Shown here in pieces: positions 15,964-24,018 of a stretch of DNA of 64,000 nt. Source of the DNA: Mucilaginibacter gilvus (GTDB lineage Bacteria > Bacteroidota > Bacteroidia > Sphingobacteriales > Sphingobacteriaceae); the NCBI RefSeq assembly GCF_004054195.1, contig NZ_SBIW01000002.1, positions 558,001-622,000 on the forward strand, read 5' to 3'. Position 1 is the stretch's first letter. Each line of letters opens with the position of its first letter. Made by a program: the position numbers and the translations under genes. Under the pieces are notes generated by a model that searched no databases, was not told the origin of the DNA, and saw only the letters and a program-made list of their open reading frames with translations.

Positions 15964-16992
15964 ATGACTTACCCCGATATATTAGAGCTTAGGGTAGATG
16001 GCATTAAATGGGAAACGCCCGATACCGCAACCTTTTACTTCGTAGAAAAGATACTGCGACCAGTACCTTATAAGGCGGGGCAGTTCCTTACGTTTATATT
16101 CGGGCATCATCACGAGGAGATAAGGCGCTCATATTCATTAAGTTCCTCACCGGATGAGCCTCGACTGGCTATTACCGTAAAACGCATCAGCAATGGCGAG
16201 ATCTCCCGCTTCCTGCTCAACAAGGTAAAGGTGGGCAATATTCTTACTGCTGTAAAACCTGCAGGAGTGTTCACTGTCCCTGCTTATGAATCGGGGAAGG
16301 ATGTCGTGTATTTTGCGGCTGGCAGCGGCTTTACACCAGTGTTATCGCATCTCAAATATATCCTAAACAGGCAGGGCAACAGCAAGCTGCACCTTATCTA
16401 CAGCAACCAAAACAAAGCCAGCACCCTGTTTCACAACGAGTTGAATGAGCTGGCGACTAATTACCGCAACCGCCTCAATATCACTTACCTGCTTAGCAGC
16501 GAGAGCAACCGCCTCAACAATAACCTGGTAGAACGATTGGTAAACGAGCAGCTGAATTTCGCCAAAGAACAGGCTGAATTTTATCTCTGCGGACCATTTG
16601 CCTATATGCGGATGATAAGGCTCACCCTGCTTTATATGGGCATAGCGTACAAGCACATCCACAAGGAAAATTTTGTATTAGAGACCGTCCCGGTAACCGG
16701 CACTGCGGTAAATTACCCACCCCGAAATATTCGCATCAACTACAATGGCCAAGGGCACGATATCCAAGTTGGGGAAAATCAAACCATCCTGCAGGCTGCT
16801 CTGCAAAACAATATCCGGCTACCCTACAGTTGCCGCCACGGCATTTGCTCGGCCTGTATGGCAAATTGCACAAGCGGCCAGATAGAGATGGCTAAAAACG
16901 AAGTCCTCACCGATACCGAGCTTGCCGGTGGACGCATCCTTACCTGCACCGGCCATCCAATTACTGACGGTGTAGAGATCGTCTACCTTTAA
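15964..16992 (+). CDS. FNR-type flavin reductase with C-terminal [2Fe-2S] ferredoxin domain
   Basis: A 342-residue electron-transfer protein of the class that includes PaaE and other oxygenase reductases. In order: an FAD-binding barrel with RRSYSLSSSPDE (residues 54-65), an NAD(P)-binding domain with FAAGSGFTPVLSH and a C-terminal YLCGPFAYM, then a plant-type ferredoxin domain with Cys290, Cys295, Cys298 and Cys328 (CX4CX2C...C). It would move electrons from NAD(P)H to an oxygenase or similar acceptor. No oxygenase genes are nearby, so the partner is unknown. It is in an operon with the MDR enzyme upstream. Confidence 0.9.
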   Translation: MTYPDILELRVDGIKWETPDTATFYFVEKILRPVPYKAGQFLTFIFGHHHEEIRRSYSLSSSPDEPRLAITVKRISNGEISRFLLNKVKVGNILTAVKPAGVFTVPAYESGKDVVYFAAGSGFTPVLSHLKYILNRQGNSKLHLIYSNQNKASTLFHNELNELATNYRNRLNITYLLSSESNRLNNNLVERLVNEQLNFAKEQAEFYLCGPFAYMRMIRLTLLYMGIAYKHIHKENFVLETVPVTGTAVNYPPRNIRINYNGQGHDIQVGENQTILQAALQNNIRLPYSCRHGICSACMANCTSGQIEMAKNEVLTDTELAGGRILTCTGHPITDGVEIVYL

Positions 16993-17097
16993 AAAAAGCA
17001 GCCTTCTCCCGCGCGGAAAAGGTGAAAAAAGCGATAAAATCGACCTAAAAAGTCAAAAAAATAGCAAATTCACGGAGATTTTAGAAGGTAAATTTGG

Positions 17098-18267
17098 CTA
17101 AATCTTTTGCATTTGGTGTTTTCGCGACCGCCTGTGGGTTATTATCCTCTCCTTTTTTGGCTTGCCTTTTTTACGTTTTCCCAGCCAGATGATAAAACCG
17201 GTGACGGGTAAACTGGCACAAATTAAACTCGCCAAAAAAGCGATGATCTTACCCGGTAAGCCGAGTATCTGACCAACGTGGATATCGTAATTCATCTCGT
17301 TCAGTTTCAGGCCGGCGCTCTTTTTTTCGTAGTCGTACGTTTTTAGCAGTTTGCCGTTGTACTTGTCAAACTCAAAGCCGTCGGCGTGTGAGTAGTGCAT
17401 AGATTTGGCATAGGCCCCTACGCCAATAGTCCCGGAAAGAGCAGGGTCGTTGTGGATCAGAAACATCTGGGCGTTAGGAACTTGCTTCCGTGCATAAGCA
17501 AAAGCCATATCTATCACCGGTTGTTTTGCCAACCCAGAACGCTTCAGCGAATCTGATTTGGGCTCCGTTACTTCACTTTTGTAATCTATACGCCCGAGGT
17601 TAGCTACATTGTAAATGGCTTTGCTCACCGGCTCAAACGCTATCGCCAGTCCGGTGATGGCTAATAACAGCGCAATAGAGGTGGCGTAAAACCCTAACAC
17701 GTTGTGTAAGTCGTAGTTAAATCTGCGCCAGCGGCCACCCCATTTTATGGTAAAGCTACGTTTGCGGTCGGTTTTACGTTTGGGCCACCATAGTATTATG
17801 CCGGTTATCATCAGCACTACAAAAATAATAACCGCTATGCCAACCACCCATTTGCCAATAGCCGGGGGCAGTAGCAAATACAGATGAATGTACTCTACAA
17901 TAATAAAAAAGTTGGTTTGCGGCTTTTCGTGATAGGTTATTTTGGCGGTGTATGGGTCCAGGTACACATATTCGTAGCCTTCCGCCCCTAAATTCGCCAA
18001 TACACCTGCGGGGCGCTCAACTCCATAGTAGTAAATATAATCGGGCGACGCTTTCGGATATGCTTTCTTTACCGAGGCCAGTAGTTCAGATGGCTGCACG
18101 TAGCCTTTACTCTGCTGTTTTACAGTGCGGTAGCTGTACATAGCATCCTGGATCTCATCCTGAAAACAAAAGACACAGCCGGAAAGAGCCACTATAAACA
18201 CCACGAGCCCGGAAATGAATCCGAGCCAGCGGTGGCAAAAAAGCATAACCTTTTTTAAATTAGTCAT
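17098..18267 (-). CDS. PepSY-associated transmembrane protein (iron-regulated type)
   Basis: A 389-residue inner-membrane protein with the PepSY_TM layout: a first membrane segment (about 13-34, CHRWLGFISGLVVFIVALSG), a periplasmic loop, two central membrane segments (about 125-160 and 190-215), another periplasmic PepSY-like part, and a last segment near 345-370 followed by a very basic tail. Family members are thought to reduce ferric siderophores at the inner membrane. It starts three bases after the stop of the TonB receptor gene transcribed in front of it, which fits an iron-uptake operon. Reductase activity is inferred from the family. Confidence 0.88.
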   Translation of the reverse strand: MTNLKKVMLFCHRWLGFISGLVVFIVALSGCVFCFQDEIQDAMYSYRTVKQQSKGYVQPSELLASVKKAYPKASPDYIYYYGVERPAGVLANLGAEGYEYVYLDPYTAKITYHEKPQTNFFIIVEYIHLYLLLPPAIGKWVVGIAVIIFVVLMITGIILWWPKRKTDRKRSFTIKWGGRWRRFNYDLHNVLGFYATSIALLLAITGLAIAFEPVSKAIYNVANLGRIDYKSEVTEPKSDSLKRSGLAKQPVIDMAFAYARKQVPNAQMFLIHNDPALSGTIGVGAYAKSMHYSHADGFEFDKYNGKLLKTYDYEKKSAGLKLNEMNYDIHVGQILGLPGKIIAFLASLICASLPVTGFIIWLGKRKKGKPKKERIITHRRSRKHQMQKI

Positions 18268-18270
18268 ACT

Positions 18271-20739
18271 TTAAAATTTGTAGTTGGCAGATAATATAAA
18301 CTGATGGAGTTTTTGCGGGTTTATAGTAGTATAGCCTGTGTAATAATGCTTGTTGGTAAGGTTGTTCCCGCTTAAGGTGAAACGGAGTTTTGCCCTGTCT
18401 AAAAACACGGAGCTATTTAACAGCGTATATGATGGCAGCTCGAATGTTCCCTGGCTTACGCTGTTAATTATTTTATTACGGCTTACGTAATTGCCGCCCA
18501 AGCCTACTCCTAAACCTTTAATGGTATTTTGTGGTAGGCGGTAGCTGATATACAGGTTACCCGAGTATGGCGATCCTGCAGTATTTGGGCGAAGGCCCTG
18601 TACATCAGCGTCGGCTTTTGTAAATTTTGAGTCGTTGCAAGCAAAACCGGCTACAATATTAATAGCAGCTACAGGGTTTGCAACAATCTCCGCTTCAAAA
18701 CCTTTGCTATTTTGCGTACCATCCTGGACCGAGCCAATGGCCGAGCCTGGAATTGGGCGAATAATGTTAGTAACGTTAATGCGGTAATAGCTAACTGTAC
18801 CGTTCAGTTTATCATTGAACAAGCCTAATTTAACACCACCTTCTATCTGGTTTGCGTTTTGTATTTTAGGTTGAACAGCCTGATTGTTGGCATCTTGAAA
18901 TGGATTGGGGTTTTGGAAACCATTTTGGTAGTTGGCAAATAACGAAAGGGCATCTTTTATTGGCTGGTAAACTAAACCAAATTTTGGCGAAAATGCTGTC
19001 TGACTAAATGGTTTTGAGGTTTGTACCCCATCAAGGCTGTAGGCACCTTTGTTTTCGTACCTGTCTACACGCACACCTAACGAAGCTATCAACCTATCGG
19101 TAAGGTTTATAACATCTGATGCGTAAGCGCTGTAAGTATTTTTTTTGTAGATGTAGGGATAAGTATTTGCCGAAGTAAGCGGGTTTGCCGCGTTGGTAGC
19201 ATCAACCAATTGCTTATTAAACGCGCCGTAATCAAAGGTGGGGTCGTTAATTGGAACTATGCCGTAGCTATTACCAAAATATATCTGGCGGGAGTTTTCC
19301 CGCTGGAAATCTAAACCCACAACAAAACGATGGCGCATTCCGCCAAAATCGAAGTCGCCATTGATGTTCTCCTGTATCTCGGTAGCTGTAAGCCTGCTGT
19401 TAGCGGTAGACTGATCGTTACGGAAGATGTAGTTGTTATTGCCCGGAAGATCTGGTTTTGTTGGATCTATCGTACCCGCCAAGGCATCAGTAACTAAATA
19501 GTAATAAGGGCTGGCACCGTTAGAAAAGCTGTTTGATGACGAGAAAACGGTTTGTGAGGTTAATTTATCCGAGATCTTGTAGTTTGCCTGCCCAAAATAG
19601 TTTAAGCTGCGTGAGTAAGATGCAATATTATCATTAGAGTACGCTTGTTTGTAATCGATATTTAACTGGTTAACATTGGTTATCCCCATTTCTTTTGGCG
19701 AGGAATAAAAGAAGAAAAATGGCTTGGCAGAGTTGCGGCCATAAAACATCTCGGCCTCTAACAGGAAGGATAGTTTATCATTCGCCTTAATAGCTAAGCT
19801 CGGCGCTGCCGCGAACGTACGGCTCTTGCCATAATTTTGAAAACTACCCTCATAACTGTAAGCTGTATTTAAACGGAAAGATACATTTGTGCCAAGCGGT
19901 GTATTTAAATCGAGCGTGGTACGGTTAAGATCGTAATTACCAACGGTGTGGCCAATTTCTGCACCAAAGGTATCATAAGGTTTTTTGGTAACCCTGTTTA
20001 TTAAACCACCAAAAGAGCTTAATGTACTGCCGTACAAAGTACCCGAAGGGCCTTTTATTACTTCAATTTTATCAATATTAATCGCGTCTATACCGCTGGT
20101 AACCAAGCCTGCTATACCGTTACGCACCGATGTTTGGGTAACAAAACCGCGCAAGGTAAAGTACCCACCGCCATCGCCTGCACGGCCGGTAGCATCCCAA
20201 AGTTTTTGAATCCCCGGAGAGTTCCTGAGAGATTCGTCAACAGTGAAAATATTTTGCTCTTTAAAAAGCTCGTTGGTTATAGTAGTATAGCTTTGGGCAT
20301 TCTCTAAATTGTTCAAAGGTATTTTACAAACATCCACACTTATTTTACGGGTAAAACGATTTGCACGGCTTGCAATAACGTTTACCTCGCTCAATTGCAA
20401 TAAGCTTGCATTGATGGTTATTTGCGGTACTGCAGTAGTTTGGCCGGCAGTAACACTAACCGGAAGTTCTACACGCTGCAAACCCACGTAAGAAATAATT
20501 AAGGTATATGAACCTGCGTGCGCTTTAAAAGAGAACTCACCGGCATTATTTGTAGTGCTGCCGTAGCTGGTTCCTATTAAACCGATGGATACGTTATCTG
20601 CAACTTCGCCTTTTGAGGTAACAACTTTGCCGGCTACTGTGCCGCGCGATTGCGCTAATGTATCTGAAGGATTTAGGAGTAAGAAGATGATTGCGATAAC
20701 CGCGATCGAACAGGAAAAATAAGGTGGGAATTTATTCAT
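18271..20739 (-). CDS. TonB-dependent siderophore receptor
   Basis: An 822-residue outer-membrane receptor. After the signal peptide (about residues 1-30, ...DTLAQ) comes a carboxypeptidase-like regulatory domain (about 30-115, GTVAGKVVTSKGEV...), a plug domain with the TonB-type segment and YFTLRGF, and a 22-strand barrel ending in LSANYKF. The FpvA-like features suit uptake of a ferric siderophore. The ATG at 20739 is chosen because an upstream in-frame ATG (20799) lies beyond a good promoter at 20769-20800. A PepSY protein follows in the same operon. Iron-dependent control is suggested by a palindrome in front of the promoter. Confidence 0.93.
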   Translation of the reverse strand: MNKFPPYFSCSIAVIAIIFLLLNPSDTLAQSRGTVAGKVVTSKGEVADNVSIGLIGTSYGSTTNNAGEFSFKAHAGSYTLIISYVGLQRVELPVSVTAGQTTAVPQITINASLLQLSEVNVIASRANRFTRKISVDVCKIPLNNLENAQSYTTITNELFKEQNIFTVDESLRNSPGIQKLWDATGRAGDGGGYFTLRGFVTQTSVRNGIAGLVTSGIDAINIDKIEVIKGPSGTLYGSTLSSFGGLINRVTKKPYDTFGAEIGHTVGNYDLNRTTLDLNTPLGTNVSFRLNTAYSYEGSFQNYGKSRTFAAAPSLAIKANDKLSFLLEAEMFYGRNSAKPFFFFYSSPKEMGITNVNQLNIDYKQAYSNDNIASYSRSLNYFGQANYKISDKLTSQTVFSSSNSFSNGASPYYYLVTDALAGTIDPTKPDLPGNNNYIFRNDQSTANSRLTATEIQENINGDFDFGGMRHRFVVGLDFQRENSRQIYFGNSYGIVPINDPTFDYGAFNKQLVDATNAANPLTSANTYPYIYKKNTYSAYASDVINLTDRLIASLGVRVDRYENKGAYSLDGVQTSKPFSQTAFSPKFGLVYQPIKDALSLFANYQNGFQNPNPFQDANNQAVQPKIQNANQIEGGVKLGLFNDKLNGTVSYYRINVTNIIRPIPGSAIGSVQDGTQNSKGFEAEIVANPVAAINIVAGFACNDSKFTKADADVQGLRPNTAGSPYSGNLYISYRLPQNTIKGLGVGLGGNYVSRNKIINSVSQGTFELPSYTLLNSSVFLDRAKLRFTLSGNNLTNKHYYTGYTTINPQKLHQFILSANYKF

Positions 20740-20768
20740 TGTATTAAGACTAATTATAAATAAGTAGT

Positions 20769-20800
20769 CAAAAGTACACGAAGGCAGCTGTAGTTTCAAA
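20769..20800 (-). promoter_or_regulatory. Promoter (TTTG-N20-TACTTTTG) of the TonB receptor operon
   Basis: On the minus strand, TTTG (20800-20797) and TACTTTTG (20776-20769) are separated by 20 bases, the same spacing as the promoter at 6460-6491. The predicted start near 20763 gives a leader of about 23 bases to the ATG at 20739 and decides that start. Confidence 0.65.
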
Positions 20801-20802
20801 TT

Positions 20803-20821
20803 ATTTAGAATAATTATAAAT
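20803..20821. promoter_or_regulatory. Candidate 9-1-9 operator (Fur-like geometry)
   Basis: ATTTAGAAT-A-ATTATAAAT is a 19-base imperfect palindrome with one mismatched pair, lying just upstream of the -33 element of the siderophore receptor promoter and inside the short gap after ruvC. The 9-1-9 layout is that of a Fur box; the assignment to Fur rests on geometry and gene context only. Confidence 0.35.
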
Positions 20822-20831
20822 AATGCAAGAC

Positions 20832-21416
20832 TTACTTAGACGAACCTTTTACGCGCGAAGTATTATCTTTCACGAAGGTTTCCCAGCCCGAATAAGATTT
20901 TTTACTCTTGCCGGCAGACGTAGGGATCCTTTGGAATGAATGGCAAACTGCAACGGCCAAACCATCCGTAGCATCTAAAAAATCGGGCGTTTCGCTGAAT
21001 TTCAGCAAGGTTTGCAGCATGGCGGCAACTTGCTCTTTAGTAGCATTCCCGTTACCTGTGATGGATTGCTTGATCTTTCGTGGAGCGTATTCGGTAATTA
21101 CAATATTGCGCGATAGCGCGGCTGCAATAGCCATACCCTGTGCACGCCCCAGTTTTAACATCACCTGTATGTTTTTCCCATAGAAAGGTGCTTCTATGGC
21201 CAGGCAGTCTGGTTTGTAATTGTCAATAAGGGCGACGGTTTTCTCGAAGATGCGCTGCAGTTTCAGCATGTGGTCATCTATCTTTTCCATCTTCACCACG
21301 CCAAGGCTTATCAGTTCTATTTTGGGCCCTTTCTCCAGCACCAACCCGTAGCCCATTACAGCTGTGCCCGGGTCAATACCTAAAATTATGCGTTCCTTTT
21401 TGTTGGGTTCATCCAT
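20832..21416 (-). CDS. ruvC: Crossover junction endodeoxyribonuclease RuvC
   Basis: A 194-residue Holliday-junction resolvase that works with RuvAB in recombinational repair. Acidic catalytic residues are visible: Asp15 in GIDPGTAVMGYG, Glu75 in AIEAPFYGKN, and the C-terminal DATDGLAVAVCH. About 25 residues past the usual end are a basic Ser/Lys-rich tail. A -7 box lies nine bases before the ATG. It is followed by the TonB receptor, from which it is separated by a regulatory region, so the two are not one unit. Confidence 0.95.
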   Translation of the reverse strand: MDEPNKKERIILGIDPGTAVMGYGLVLEKGPKIELISLGVVKMEKIDDHMLKLQRIFEKTVALIDNYKPDCLAIEAPFYGKNIQVMLKLGRAQGMAIAAALSRNIVITEYAPRKIKQSITGNGNATKEQVAAMLQTLLKFSETPDFLDATDGLAVAVCHSFQRIPTSAGKSKKSYSGWETFVKDNTSRVKGSSK

Positions 21417-21424
21417 CTGCGCTA

Positions 21425-21432
21425 CAAAACTA
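21425..21432 (-). promoter_or_regulatory. Candidate -7 box (TAGTTTTG) of ruvC
   Basis: An exact TAnnTTTG match on the minus strand, ending eight bases before the ruvC ATG at 21416, which would give a nearly leaderless transcript. It lies in the 20-base gap after aat. Confidence 0.45.
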
Positions 21433-21436
21433 AGCT

Positions 21437-22075
21437 TTAAGCAATGGTTTTATGCAGTATGCTGATATATTCTTCCCGGCTTATCATCATGGCGCCCATG
21501 CTTTCGAGGTGTTCGGTATATACCTGGCAGTCTATCAAATTGTATTTACCGGTGTTGCACAGCCAGATAAGTGCTGTTTTAGATGCATTGCTTACCCGGC
21601 TAAACATGCTCTCACCGCAAAACACATCGCCCGCCTTTATGCCATATAAGCCGCCAACAAGGATACTACCCTGCCAAACCTCTACCGAATGGGCATATCC
21701 GTGCCTGTGCAGTTCGGCATAGGCAGCCTTCATATCAGCAGTTATCCAGGTGCCATCTTGCCCCTCGCGCGCAACAGAAGAACAGGCGGCTACAACATCA
21801 TTGAAACATTGGTTGGTGGTTATGGTAAATATACCCGACTGCAACACTCTTCGCATAGATTTGGAAACGTTAAGCCGCCCGGGGAATAGCACAAAACGCT
21901 CATGCGGGGAAAACCATAGGATGGGCTCATCCTCGCTATACCAGGGGAAAATACCGTTGGCGTATGCCTGCAGCAGGCGGTCGGTAGACAGGTCGCCGCC
22001 TATGGCAAGCAAGCCATCCTCTTCAGCAAGGGCAGGGTCGGGAAATAATTTGCGCTCATCAAGCCTGAATACCAT
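21437..22075 (-). CDS. aat: Leucyl/phenylalanyl-tRNA--protein transferase
   Basis: A 212-residue enzyme that adds Leu or Phe from aminoacyl-tRNA to proteins with N-terminal Arg/Lys, marking them for ClpAP degradation (N-end rule). Characteristic segments: YANGIFPWYSEDEPILWFSP near the N-terminus, and GLYGIKAGDVFCGESMFS. Full length for the family. It has a -7 box overlapping the stop codon of the upstream gene and almost no leader. Confidence 0.95.
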   Translation of the reverse strand: MVFRLDERKLFPDPALAEEDGLLAIGGDLSTDRLLQAYANGIFPWYSEDEPILWFSPHERFVLFPGRLNVSKSMRRVLQSGIFTITTNQCFNDVVAACSSVAREGQDGTWITADMKAAYAELHRHGYAHSVEVWQGSILVGGLYGIKAGDVFCGESMFSRVSNASKTALIWLCNTGKYNLIDCQVYTEHLESMGAMMISREEYISILHKTIA

Positions 22076-22080
22076 TGCGG

Positions 22081-22088
22081 CAAATTTA
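22081..22088 (-). promoter_or_regulatory. Candidate -7 box (TAAATTTG) of aat
   Basis: An exact TAnnTTTG match on the minus strand that includes the TAA stop of the upstream DUF3857 gene. The aat ATG begins five bases further on, so the message would be leaderless. Confidence 0.45.
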
Positions 22089-24017
22089 TGCCTTCTTGCG
22101 TATTACCAGCTTTTTATTTTGCGCTTTGGCCACGGCCTCCATATAAACCTGCATCTCGGCGTATTTGGCAGCCGGCACTACCAGGCTATTCAAATTAAAC
22201 TTCGCGGTGCTTATCACCTGGTTTTTCCCGGCGTTATAAACATAATTCACCTCGTAATTACCGTAGCTGAATTTTAATAACTGGTTGGTTGGCAAGGTCT
22301 CCACCTCAAATCCGGCTGGTAGATCTATTGTGGTAACACAGGTTTTTTGCACCGGCTGTTCAAAATAATAATCATATTTCCGTTTTTCCAGCACCGGCAA
22401 TGTCAGTCGCCATAAATCAAACAGCCTTGGGCGGTAAAATTGCTTATTGCCTGCGGCGATATCATAAAACCTTTCGTAGTCTACGTTGATGCCTACTTCC
22501 TTAACACCATCCTTGTCAGCAGCCGGATTAAACTGAATATCGCTTGGTTGCTTCATGCCCAGGCTGCGTATTAATTGTTCTTTTTGCTCATCAACTTTTA
22601 AATAGCTAATAGCAATATAATCGTCTCGGTATGCGCCGCTCGCCAACACTTTCACAACGGCTTTTGCAGCGCCTTCGGGCGTAAGCGTTATATGCACCTC
22701 GCTATTAAATTGATTGTCGGTACCTACGCTCATCGGGGTATTAACAAGTCTGCCGCCATCTTCGGTAACTAACAGCGCGTTGCGGTTTTCGGTAAAATTA
22801 CCAAGCTTACCAAATTGCCGGGTGTTGTTGGTACATTCCAGCCAGGTAGTATCGTTTTTAAAGGGAATGCACAATATTACGTGATTAAACGGATCTGAAG
22901 GGAACGCTGCGTTAGCCGGTTCTTCGTTCGCACCCGCACGCACTATAGCGTAATACGACGGGATATTAACAGCTTTTAGCAATGCATACATATAATTAGA
23001 CAGCGCTTTGCAATCGCCATACTTCTTCTCGTCAACAAATGTGGCGGGGAATGGCTTTAAGCCGCCTATACCCAGTTGTATGCTTACGTAGCGCATGTTT
23101 TGCTGCATATACTCGTACAAAAACCTGGCTTTTTCTTTATCCGTTTTTATACCGGCGGTCATGTTTTGAATTTCCTCTACCCGCTTTGGGCTGAGTGAAG
23201 AAACATTGCTATTTAAAGCCTGCTGCCATTTGCCATAATTTTGCCACGTACTAAAATCTCCTGGCACGCCGTTAAAAATAAAACTATTATCCACGAAAGT
23301 TACCTTTGGGAAAACCTGCCAGGCTACTGCATCGTCCTCCAGTTTAATGGCTTTTAAACTATTAGCCGCCCAGGTGTATGTATCTACCCCACCCTGGTTG
23401 GTTTTTGTGGGTTTAATATTGGTATTGCTGCTGCTGTACCTAAAGCCCATGGCAGGATCTACCGTAACAGAGCAAAATGAGTTCTGCACCGATTCCTCGT
23501 TCGACTGCGGCAACCAGCTTCCCAAATTAAGGTAGCTATTTTTGCTTCTCTCAAAAGTTACTTCAATAGTGGTTGGGTATGAAGCGATGGTATGGCTGAT
23601 GGCCAACACACGGTCGTCCGTTACAATGGAAACACCATCAACGGCCGAATGGTCGTACATATCGCTCTTACTATACTTTTTAATTTTTACCCCGGCCGCG
23701 TTATACACAATCATTTCGAAGCTGCCTACGCTGTTGAATTTTTTATCGTAACCTAACACAAACTGGGCATTGTGGTCGCCCTTTTCGTTAAGTATGGTTA
23801 CAATGCGGTGGTACCTCTCAGCCACCTTACCAACCTCTTTAACCATGTATTCGTTATTCTCGTAGCGCACAACGGCATTGGCACCTTCTTTTAAGGAGTC
23901 GGGGATAACTGAAGCCAGGTATGATCCCGCAGGCACTTTCTTATCCTGGGCAAAAGCATGGGTAGTAATGCCATAGGTTAATAGCAGCAATGCAAATATA
24001 TATTTCAGCACTTTCAT
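22086..24017 (-). CDS. Secreted DUF3857/transglutaminase-like protein with intact catalytic Cys and His
   Basis: A 643-residue protein: signal peptide (1-24, ...HAFAQ), an N-terminal DUF3857 domain (about 50-210), a transglutaminase-like core (about 280-400) and a C-terminal DUF3858-like beta domain (about 520-630). In the core, the nucleophile Cys336 sits in KYGDCKALSN and His379 in PFNHVILC; the third position is Glu394 in WLECTNN rather than Asp. This is the only one of three adjacent paralogs that keeps the Cys and His, so it may be an active protease-like or cross-linking enzyme. Substrate unknown; periplasmic or surface location inferred. Confidence 0.88.
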   Translation of the reverse strand: MKVLKYIFALLLLTYGITTHAFAQDKKVPAGSYLASVIPDSLKEGANAVVRYENNEYMVKEVGKVAERYHRIVTILNEKGDHNAQFVLGYDKKFNSVGSFEMIVYNAAGVKIKKYSKSDMYDHSAVDGVSIVTDDRVLAISHTIASYPTTIEVTFERSKNSYLNLGSWLPQSNEESVQNSFCSVTVDPAMGFRYSSSNTNIKPTKTNQGGVDTYTWAANSLKAIKLEDDAVAWQVFPKVTFVDNSFIFNGVPGDFSTWQNYGKWQQALNSNVSSLSPKRVEEIQNMTAGIKTDKEKARFLYEYMQQNMRYVSIQLGIGGLKPFPATFVDEKKYGDCKALSNYMYALLKAVNIPSYYAIVRAGANEEPANAAFPSDPFNHVILCIPFKNDTTWLECTNNTRQFGKLGNFTENRNALLVTEDGGRLVNTPMSVGTDNQFNSEVHITLTPEGAAKAVVKVLASGAYRDDYIAISYLKVDEQKEQLIRSLGMKQPSDIQFNPAADKDGVKEVGINVDYERFYDIAAGNKQFYRPRLFDLWRLTLPVLEKRKYDYYFEQPVQKTCVTTIDLPAGFEVETLPTNQLLKFSYGNYEVNYVYNAGKNQVISTAKFNLNSLVVPAAKYAEMQVYMEAVAKAQNKKLVIRKKA

Positions 24018-24018
24018 A

